Part shown: in pieces, positions 58,305 to 64,000 of the stretch
Layout: each line of letters starts with the position of its first letter
How positions within the stretch are numbered: the stretch's first letter is position 1
NCBI GenBank assembly: GCA_900473415.1
Contig: UCLR01000041.1
Span: forward strand, 85,060 to 149,059
DNA: 64,000 nt
Origin: Hyphomicrobiales bacterium
Lineage (GTDB): Bacteria; Pseudomonadota; Alphaproteobacteria; Rhizobiales; Beijerinckiaceae
Direction of reading: 5' to 3'
Translations under genes and position numbers: made by a program
The notes under the pieces: model-generated
What the model was told of the DNA's origin: nothing
Databases searched by the model: none
The model's input: the letters and a program-made list of their open reading frames with translations, nothing else

Positions 58305-58401
58305 GTCATCCCGGCCGGAGCGACGCGAAGAGCCGGGATCCATGCCTGAAACTCTGCCGGAAAGCGCTCCGGCATGGATCCCGGGTCAAGCCCGGGATGA
58401 C
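58305..58401. repeat. Dispersed CCGGGATGAC palindrome
   Basis: Begins GTCATCCCGGC and ends GCCCGGGATGAC, with inner arms AGCCGGGATCCATGCC (58,331-58,346) and GGCATGGATCCCGGGTC (58,371-58,387). Such ATCCCGG-based elements are widespread in Hyphomicrobiales intergenic DNA. A partial copy (CCGGGCCCGGGATGACGG) lies at 62,453-62,470. Its right end overlaps the last codons of the O-antigen ligase-like gene. Confidence 0.7.
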
Positions 58402-59651
58402 GGCGCGAATTCGCGTAAAGTGAGCACGCCCAATCTGGCAGTGTCGCTCGCAGGCCTGACGGCGGCGAGCCCCCAGATCAGCCCCAGCATCAGGTAGAAG
58501 TGCCGCCAGTGGTCGGTGTCGATCTGCAGGCCCTGCAGGATCGTCACGAACAGCGCTGACCAGATCGCGATGGCGTGGAGCTGTGTCGGACCCCGCCGGA
58601 AGACGAGCCGCCAGCCGACGACGCAGGTTGCGGCCGTCAGCCCGAGCCATGACAGCCCGCCGAGCCAGCCATAGGAGGCGAAGGCGTTGACGTAGACGTT
58701 GTGCGGGTCGTCGACGAAGATCCAGCGGAAGCGCAGCGGACCGAAGCCGTTGGGTGCCTCTAGCAGCAGCGGGATGGCACGTAACTGGTTGCCGAAGCGG
58801 CCGGTGACACCCTGGTCGTAGCTCTGGTCGAGGCTGGCGCGCACCTCGAAGACGGCGCGGATGCTCTCGAAGGAGAGGGCGATCAGCAGAGCTACCAGAA
58901 CGGCGATGAGCGCCGCCAGCGACATGGCGAGGATCCGCCGCCGGCCGGCGGCGCTGGGGGCGGCGAGGAAGGTCAGCACCGTCATCATCACGACGGCCAG
59001 GACGAGCACGCCCCAGGCGCCGCGGGAGAAGGTGAGGAACAGCGCCGCCAGCGGCACGCTGAGCAGGACGAGGCCCCGCACCAGGCCGGATTGCCCGGTC
59101 AAGATGCGCTGCAGCGCATAGACGACCGGCAGGGTGAGGAAGGTGCCGAGCACGTTCGGATCCTTGAAGGTGCCCGAGGCGCGGCCGTACAGCGTGAAGA
59201 CGTCGCCGAGGCCGGCAATGTTGAAATAGCCGAGCAGTCCGGCCAAGCCGGCGGACCAGGCAGCGAAGAGATAGCCCTTCCGCAGCGTCTCCAGCCGCCC
59301 GGCCGCATCTTCCGCCATGATGCTGGCGATGAAGATCGCCGTGATCATCAGATAGACCGAGACGGCCGTGAAACGCACCGCGTCGGGGTCTTCCAACCAA
59401 GGGATCAGCGAGAAGGCGCCGCCGAGATTGTAGCCGAGCAGCAGCACTGCCAGCGGCAGGAGTTTCTGCGAGAAGCGGATGCCGGTGAGTGCGAAGACGA
59501 ACACCGCCAGCAGGAAGACGAGCTCATAGGGCGAGGGCTCGATCAGGGCGAAGCCGCTCGATGCGGTGAGCAGCCACAGCGTCCCGCGCTTGAGCGCGGC
59601 ATAGGAGATCGCCAGGCGGCGCCGCGGCGGATCCTGCGCGAGCGCGCTCAA
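58386..59651 (-). CDS. O-antigen ligase/Wzy-C-like polysaccharide polymerase
   Basis: A 421-residue membrane protein with about 12 helices, starting TTG 59651 in TTGA overlap with the next gene's stop. A periplasmic loop with VDDPHNVYVNAFASYGWLGGLSWLG is the Wzy_C signature (His-Asn-x-Tyr). LTFSRGAWGVLVLAVVM is another family segment. Likely polymerises or ligates exopolysaccharide units made by the neighbours. Confidence 0.88.
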   Translation of the reverse strand: MSALAQDPPRRRLAISYAALKRGTLWLLTASSGFALIEPSPYELVFLLAVFVFALTGIRFSQKLLPLAVLLLGYNLGGAFSLIPWLEDPDAVRFTAVSVYLMITAIFIASIMAEDAAGRLETLRKGYLFAAWSAGLAGLLGYFNIAGLGDVFTLYGRASGTFKDPNVLGTFLTLPVVYALQRILTGQSGLVRGLVLLSVPLAALFLTFSRGAWGVLVLAVVMMTVLTFLAAPSAAGRRRILAMSLAALIAVLVALLIALSFESIRAVFEVRASLDQSYDQGVTGRFGNQLRAIPLLLEAPNGFGPLRFRWIFVDDPHNVYVNAFASYGWLGGLSWLGLTAATCVVGWRLVFRRGPTQLHAIAIWSALFVTILQGLQIDTDHWRHFYLMLGLIWGLAAVRPASDTARLGVLTLREFAPSSRA

Positions 59652-61195
59652 TAGGCGTTCTCTCTCTGCATCACCAGCGAGAGCGGTGTCTTCGCCAGGA
59701 CGTAGAGGTCGAGCAGCACCGACCAGTTCTCGATGTAGTAGAGGTCGTGCTCGACACGCCGCTGGATCTTCTCGTCGGTGTCGGTCTCGCCGCGCCAGCC
59801 ATGGATCTGGGCCCAGCCGGTGATGCCGGGCTTGACGCGGTGGCGGGCGAAGTAGCCGTCCACGACCTGCTCATAGGCGCGCGTCGAGGTCCGGGCGTGG
59901 ATGGCGTGCGGCCGCGGCCCCACCAGCGAGAGATCGCCCTTGAGGACGACGTTGAGGAGCTGCGGGAGTTCGTCGATCGAGGTCTTGCGGATGAAACGGC
60001 CGACGCGCGTCACGCGCGGGTCGTCCTTCGTCACCTGCTTTGCCGCCGTGTGGTCGGTCATCTCGTGGTAGAGCGAGCGGAACTTCAGGACCTCGACCGT
60101 CTCGTTGTTGAATCCGTAGCGCTTCTGGCGGAAGAGCACCGGGCCGCGCGAGTCGAGCTTGATCGCGATCGCGGTGGCGATCATCAGTGGCGAGAGCACG
60201 ATCAGCGCCAGCGTCCCGGCGACCTTGTCGAACACCCATTTGACCAGGATGTCCCAGTCGGCGATTGGCCGGTCGAAGATGTCCAGAACGGGCACGCTGC
60301 CGAAATAGGAATAGGAGCGCGGCCGGAGCTGCAGCTTCGACAGATGGGCTGAGAGACGGATGTCGATCGGCAGCACCCAGAGCTTGCGTAGCATCGCCAG
60401 CAGCCGCGCCTCGGCCGAGATCGGCAAGGTGAAGATCACGAGGTCGAGCCGCGTGCGCCGGGCGAACTCGACGAGGTCGTCGACCGTCCCGAGCTTCGGA
60501 TAGCCGGCGACGTTCTCGGGCGAGCGTTCGTCATTGCGATCATCAAAGACGCCGCAGATGCGCAGGCCTGTATCCTTCTGCGCCTCCAGCGCGCGGATCA
60601 GAGTCTCGCCGGCCTCGCCGCCGCCGACGATCACGGTGCGCCGCTCCAGCCGGCCTTTGCGGGTCAGACGGAGGACGCCGGCCATCATGGCCGTCCGCCC
60701 GCAGAGGAGGGCGACGACGCCACCGACATAGTATCCGATCAGCCAGACCCGCGAAATCTGGTCGCCGACCTTGAGCAGGAAGAAGCAGGCCAGCGTCAGC
60801 AGGAAGAGCAGGGTCCAGCCGGCGACGATCTTGACCGCGCCACCGAGGACGTGGCGCAAAGCGCCGATCGGATAGAGCTGCAGGGACTGGAAGACGACGA
60901 GTGTGCCGACGGTCAGGCCTGCGATGGTCAGCTGATAGGGCAGGACGGAAAGCGCCCGGCCGGCGACATAGAACCAGTAGAGGAACGCGCCGGTTCCGAG
61001 CACGATGAGCGCGTCAAGCAGTCGGGCCGCACCCTCGACGAGGACTGGCGACAGCGTGGGCTTGGCCGGGATGGCGGCGATGCGCTCAGCCAGAGGGGAA
61101 AGACGATGCGCCTGGCCGGCTTCCTCCGATCCGCCAGGTGCCGACACGGCGTGCGTGTCGGCCTGCATCATGTCGCGGACATCGAATGTCCCCAT
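59648..61195 (-). CDS. Undecaprenyl-phosphate sugar phosphotransferase (WcaJ-like)
   Basis: A 515-residue polyprenyl-phosphate hexose-1-phosphate transferase. Four N-terminal helices, a CoA-binding-like Rossmann part (RRTVIVGGGEAGETLIRALE), a fifth helix and the catalytic domain (FDKVAGTLALIVLSPLMIATAIAIKLDSRGPVLFRQKRYGFNNETVEVLKFRS; SIDELPQLLNVVLKGDLSLVGPRPHA; VKPGITGWAQIHGWRGETDT). Starts exopolysaccharide unit assembly on undecaprenyl phosphate. ATG 61195. Confidence 0.95.
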   Translation of the reverse strand: MGTFDVRDMMQADTHAVSAPGGSEEAGQAHRLSPLAERIAAIPAKPTLSPVLVEGAARLLDALIVLGTGAFLYWFYVAGRALSVLPYQLTIAGLTVGTLVVFQSLQLYPIGALRHVLGGAVKIVAGWTLLFLLTLACFFLLKVGDQISRVWLIGYYVGGVVALLCGRTAMMAGVLRLTRKGRLERRTVIVGGGEAGETLIRALEAQKDTGLRICGVFDDRNDERSPENVAGYPKLGTVDDLVEFARRTRLDLVIFTLPISAEARLLAMLRKLWVLPIDIRLSAHLSKLQLRPRSYSYFGSVPVLDIFDRPIADWDILVKWVFDKVAGTLALIVLSPLMIATAIAIKLDSRGPVLFRQKRYGFNNETVEVLKFRSLYHEMTDHTAAKQVTKDDPRVTRVGRFIRKTSIDELPQLLNVVLKGDLSLVGPRPHAIHARTSTRAYEQVVDGYFARHRVKPGITGWAQIHGWRGETDTDEKIQRRVEHDLYYIENWSVLLDLYVLAKTPLSLVMQRENAY

Positions 61196-61701
61196 CGCGC
61201 TTGACCCTCAACGCGGACCGCCACGTCGGCGTGCGCGATCCCGGTCGCGGTCTAGCCGAAAATTGCTCACGGAACCTTTAAGCCCCCGGCCCGGCGTTTT
61301 CCGGAAACGCAGGGTGCGACGCACATTATGCCCCTTCAGAAGGGTATGTCGAAAGCTCTCTTCGAGAAAAGCGATTTTATCCTGCCGAGCCAAGGTTTTG
61401 ACAAGGGTTTTCGGGGGTCGGAAACGTAATGGATTCAAGCATATTTTCGCGCCGTAAAATCATAACAAGTTGACAGAAGGCAACGCAGTAGGCATATTCC
61501 TCTGCGATGAGTGTCTGAAAAGCACATATTGCTCCTGGTGAGCATTGCGTCGCGGTGTTGTTTCGCCAGCGGCGCCGATTGTCGGGGCGGCGCCCTTGCA
61601 ATCATTTCTTTTCGGAATCGTCGATTTAAAACCCTAACGATTGCTTGGCTGTCCCTGCGCCCGTTCCGCGGTGTCCAGCGCCGGCTTCGCCCGTGTGCAA
61701 C
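61196..61701. other. Non-coding spacer between EPS and SMR genes
   Basis: 506 bases with no supported gene. It holds the divergent promoters of the WcaJ-like and SMR genes. A small hairpin GCGTTT (61,294-61,299)/AAACGC (61,305-61,310) is present. The stretch 61,430-61,640 is more AT-rich than its surroundings. I found no ACGR-loop hairpins here, unlike upstream of sugE. Confidence 0.5.
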
Positions 61702-62088
61702 ATGTCTTTTCATTGGTTGGTTTTGCTCGCGGCGATCGCCGTCGAGATCGTCGCGACGGCCGCGTTGAAGTCGGTCGTCTCGGCGCCATGGCTGGTCGGC
61801 GTGCTTCCGCTCGTCTTGATCGGCCTGTCCTTCTTCCTGCTCAGCCTCGCGCTGCGCGTCATTCCGATGGCGGTCGCCTATGCCGTCTGGGAAGGCCTCG
61901 GCATCGTCGGCATCGCCATGATCGGCCATCTCCTCTTCGGGGAGCATCTGACGGCCGGCCGTGCGCTCGGCCTCGCCGCGATCCTGGCCGGCATCCTCCT
62001 GATCGAGGTCGGTGTCGGGCACGGGGAGGCGGGGCAGGGCGATGAGGTTCGGGAGACACGGAGGCTTGGCGACGGGAGGCTCGTGTGA
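61702..62088 (+). CDS. SMR family protein, first subunit of a pair
   Basis: A 128-residue SMR protein (MSFHWLVLLAAIAVEIVATAALKSV...). The conserved membrane Glu is residue 15 and AVAYAVWEGLGIVGIAMIGHLLFGEHL is the family core. A polar tail (HGEAGQGDEVRETRRLGDGRLV) extends beyond the last helix. GTGA-coupled to a second SMR gene, as in heterodimeric EbrAB/MdtIJ-type pumps. Substrate not known. Confidence 0.88.
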   Translation: MSFHWLVLLAAIAVEIVATAALKSVVSAPWLVGVLPLVLIGLSFFLLSLALRVIPMAVAYAVWEGLGIVGIAMIGHLLFGEHLTAGRALGLAAILAGILLIEVGVGHGEAGQGDEVRETRRLGDGRLV

Positions 62089-62420
62089 GTGCCTCCTTCG
62101 TTCAGCTCGTGCCTTTCCTTTGGCTCCTGCTCGCGGTCACGCTCGAGATCGCCGGTACCAGCCTGCTCAAACTCTCCGACGGCATGAGCCGTCGGATCAC
62201 TGGTGCAGGCGGCGTCGTCCTCGTCATGGGCGCCTTCGCCGCGCTGGCGCAGGCGATCAAGGGCATGGACCTCGCGGTCGCCTATGCCGTCTGGGGCGGT
62301 GTCGGGCTGGTGGTCACGGCGGTCGTGGGCGCGCTCGCCTTCGGCCAGCATATCAAGCCGGCCGGCTGGCTCGGCATCCTGCTGGTCATCGCTGGCGTTG
62401 CGGCGCTGAAGCTGGTCTGA
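62085..62420 (+). CDS. SMR family protein, second subunit of a pair
   Basis: A 111-residue SMR protein from GTG 62085 overlapping the previous stop. Membrane Glu in WLLLAVTLEIAGTSLLKLSDG (residue 21) and core AVAYAVWGGVGLVVTAVVGALAFGQHI. Shorter than its partner, no tail. Together they should form an asymmetric antiparallel pump. Confidence 0.9.
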   Translation: MSASFVQLVPFLWLLLAVTLEIAGTSLLKLSDGMSRRITGAGGVVLVMGAFAALAQAIKGMDLAVAYAVWGGVGLVVTAVVGALAFGQHIKPAGWLGILLVIAGVAALKLV

Positions 62421-62511
62421 GCGGATCCTTTCGCTCGGAACTGCGCCCGGACCGGGCCCGGGATGACGGCGTGTTTCCGTGCAAGAGCAACTGGTGTCCG
62501 AGGATTGAGGC

Positions 62512-63678
62512 TCAGCCCAGCCCACGGGCGTGCAGGGCTGCGCGATAGGCCGCGATGACGCCGTCGACCATGCTGTCGAGGCGGAAATGCTCCCGGACAT
62601 AGGCCGCGAGATCCGTGGCCTGCGCCAGGCGTTCGGATTCCGGCGTGGCCAGCATGGCGCCGATCGAGTCGGCGAGGATCGTCGGATCATCCGCCTTGAT
62701 CAGTCGCTCGCGATGGCGCGGCCCAAGAATTTCGGCGATGCCGCCCACATCGGTAGAGACCAGGGGCTGCGCCGCCGCCGCGGCCTCGAGGATTACGTAG
62801 GGCAGGGACTCCGCCCGCGAGGGCGTGACCATGACATGCGCGCGGGCGAGCGCCTTGCGGATCGGCGCCGGCGGCTCAAAGACGCATTGGTCGGCGAGGC
62901 CGCGTTCCTGTGCCATCTGCCTGAGCTCGGCCTCGTCGGGGCCGGAGCCGACGATCAGGATGCGGGGCGTGACCGCATCGCGGCTGCGCAGCAAGGCCAG
63001 CGCGTCGATCAGCGTGTCGATGCCCTTCGCCGAGCGCAGCTCGCCGAGATAGAGCAGGTCGAACCGCGCTTCCGCATGGTCGATCGGCTCGAACTCGGCA
63101 TCGGATATGCCGTTCAACACCACTCCGTGAGCCGTGCGTGGCGCGTGCCCGATATGGGCTTCGAAACGCCCGGCGATGAAGCGGCTCTCGAAGAGGAAGG
63201 TGTCGGTGGCGCCCTCGAGCAGCCGCTCGACGGTCATATAGACCTTATGCTCCAGCGTCCCCGGCTTGTAGTTGAAGCTGCCGCCATGGGGGGTATAGGC
63301 GGTAATGTACTTCCGGCGCGGGGAGAACAGCGCGGGAAGCCGGCCATAGAGCCCGCCCTTCGAGCCGTGGCAATGCACCACATCCGGTTTGAGGGGACGG
63401 CTCAGCGCGATCTCGGCCCATTGGGCAGCGGCGTCGGTGGCGCTGGGATAGCGCGACATGGGCACGCGCGTGATGCCGAGCTCCAACTTGCCGGACAGCC
63501 CGCGGAAGAACTCGTCGGCCCGCGGCCCTCCGGTATTCGAGTCGCAGAAGATGCCGACCGCATGCCCGCGTTCGGCCTGCCCCCGTGCCACGTCGAGGAC
63601 ATGGCGGAACAGCCCGCCGAGCGGCGCGCGGAAGACGTGCAGGATTCTGAGGCGGCGCGGGGGGGAGGGCTCCGTCAT
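62512..63678 (-). CDS. GT4-family glycosyltransferase
   Basis: A 388-residue GT-B enzyme. RLRILHVFRAPLGGLFRHVLDVARGQAERGH is the acceptor domain start; FDLLYLGELRSAKGIDTLIDALALL starts the donor domain and SRAESLPYVILEAAAAAQPLVSTDVGGIAEI carries the E-x7-E motif. Likely adds a sugar during exopolysaccharide assembly. Same strand as the export gene. Confidence 0.92.
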   Translation of the reverse strand: MTEPSPPRRLRILHVFRAPLGGLFRHVLDVARGQAERGHAVGIFCDSNTGGPRADEFFRGLSGKLELGITRVPMSRYPSATDAAAQWAEIALSRPLKPDVVHCHGSKGGLYGRLPALFSPRRKYITAYTPHGGSFNYKPGTLEHKVYMTVERLLEGATDTFLFESRFIAGRFEAHIGHAPRTAHGVVLNGISDAEFEPIDHAEARFDLLYLGELRSAKGIDTLIDALALLRSRDAVTPRILIVGSGPDEAELRQMAQERGLADQCVFEPPAPIRKALARAHVMVTPSRAESLPYVILEAAAAAQPLVSTDVGGIAEILGPRHRERLIKADDPTILADSIGAMLATPESERLAQATDLAAYVREHFRLDSMVDGVIAAYRAALHARGLG

Positions 63679-63697
63679 GGCAGCGTTCCGCGGCGCC

Positions 63698-64000
63698 TTA
63701 GAACCAGCGTTCCTTGATGGTGATCGTGTCGCCGGGCTGCACCGGATAGGTGATCGGCACGGTGGCGGTTGCGGCCTGGCCGTCGATCTGTCGCGTGATC
63801 TCGGCCGAGTTGCGCTGGCCGCGCGGCGAGAAGCCGCCGGCGATGGCGACGGCGGTCTGCACGGTCATGCCGTGAACGAAGGGGAACTGGCCGGAATTGG
63901 TGACCTCGCCCAGCACGAAGAAGGGGCGGTAGGTCTCGACCTCGACGGAAACCTTCGGCTCGCGTAGATAGCCCGTGCGCAGCTTGGCCTCGATCGCCTG
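63698..64000 (-). CDS. Wza/ExoF-like polysaccharide export protein (partial)
   Basis: The C-terminal 100 codons are in the window; the gene continues past base 64,000. The visible part ends an SLBB domain: LREPKVSVEVETYRPFFVLGEVTNSGQFPFVHGMTVQTAVAIAGGFSPRG, and finishes VQPGDTITIKERWF. Outer-membrane polysaccharide secretin of the Wza/BexD type, in line with the EPS genes next to it. Confidence 0.88.
   Translation of the reverse strand, partial: QAIEAKLRTGYLREPKVSVEVETYRPFFVLGEVTNSGQFPFVHGMTVQTAVAIAGGFSPRGQRNSAEITRQIDGQAATATVPITYPVQPGDTITIKERWF

Noticed and set aside
1..64000. CRISPR array, rRNA genes or insertion sequence transposases
   Set aside because: I looked for regularly spaced repeats, rRNA blocks and DDE-type transposase motifs and saw none; the repeats found are single pairs or dispersed palindromes.

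Overview
The window reads as chromosomal DNA of a GC-rich alphaproteobacterium of the Hyphomicrobiales (Rhizobiales), most like Bosea or a close relative. This rests on the order cytochrome bc1 chaperone - DUF177 - plsX - fabH - ihfA - MerR, on intergenic palindromes typical of that order, and on codon use. It is an inference from gene content, not from a database search.

Left chromosomal part (1-21.3 kb): a housekeeping block (DUF177, plsX, fabH, ihfA, MerR); a small multidrug resistance gene of the SugE/Gdx type behind two ACGA-loop hairpins that match the guanidine-II riboswitch; a quinone or aromatic stress locus (LysR and DoxX facing a ring-cleaving dioxygenase and a carboxylesterase); several small hypothetical genes; an operon of HAD-UbiA fusion, EamA-like protein and multispanning GT-C-like protein, probably for polyprenyl-phosphate-linked sugar; a TPR/TolB-N signalling protein; two gene remnants; and a DctP-like binding protein followed by a GGDEF-EAL protein.

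Integrative element (21,366-57,219): a perfect 52-bp direct repeat of the 3' half of tRNA-Pro(GGG) lies at both ends, 35.8 kb apart. The intact tRNA is at the right end and a tyrosine integrase sits just inside the left end. The ends carry a satellite/prophage frame: integrase, P4-like primase with nearby iteron-like repeats and a 16-bp-arm hairpin, and a P27-type terminase small subunit on the left; a portal-protein remnant, a hypothetical gene and a PadR-like regulator on the right. The cargo is (a) a complete-looking aryl-polyene type II PKS cluster, 27.6-43.4 kb; (b) an ion/stress block, 43.7-47.6 kb, with a fluoride riboswitch and crcB, a ChrB-like protein, a COG4280-like membrane protein and a PAP2 phosphatase, mostly enclosed by 42-bp imperfect direct repeats; (c) a LysR-controlled catabolic/uptake operon, 48.3-55.7 kb, with a COG4091-like dehydrogenase with SAF domain, an Asp/Glu racemase-like protein and a binding protein, fused permease and ATPase of an iron/phosphonate-type ABC importer.

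Right chromosomal part (57.2-64 kb): tRNA-Pro, a SAM methyltransferase, exopolysaccharide genes (O-antigen ligase/Wzy-like, WcaJ-like sugar-phosphate transferase, GT4 glycosyltransferase, partial Wza-like export protein) and a pair of overlapping SMR genes.

The most interesting reading is that a pigment-type type II PKS pathway travels as cargo in a tRNA-Pro element with a satellite-like replication and packaging frame, together with fluoride/metal and catabolic genes.
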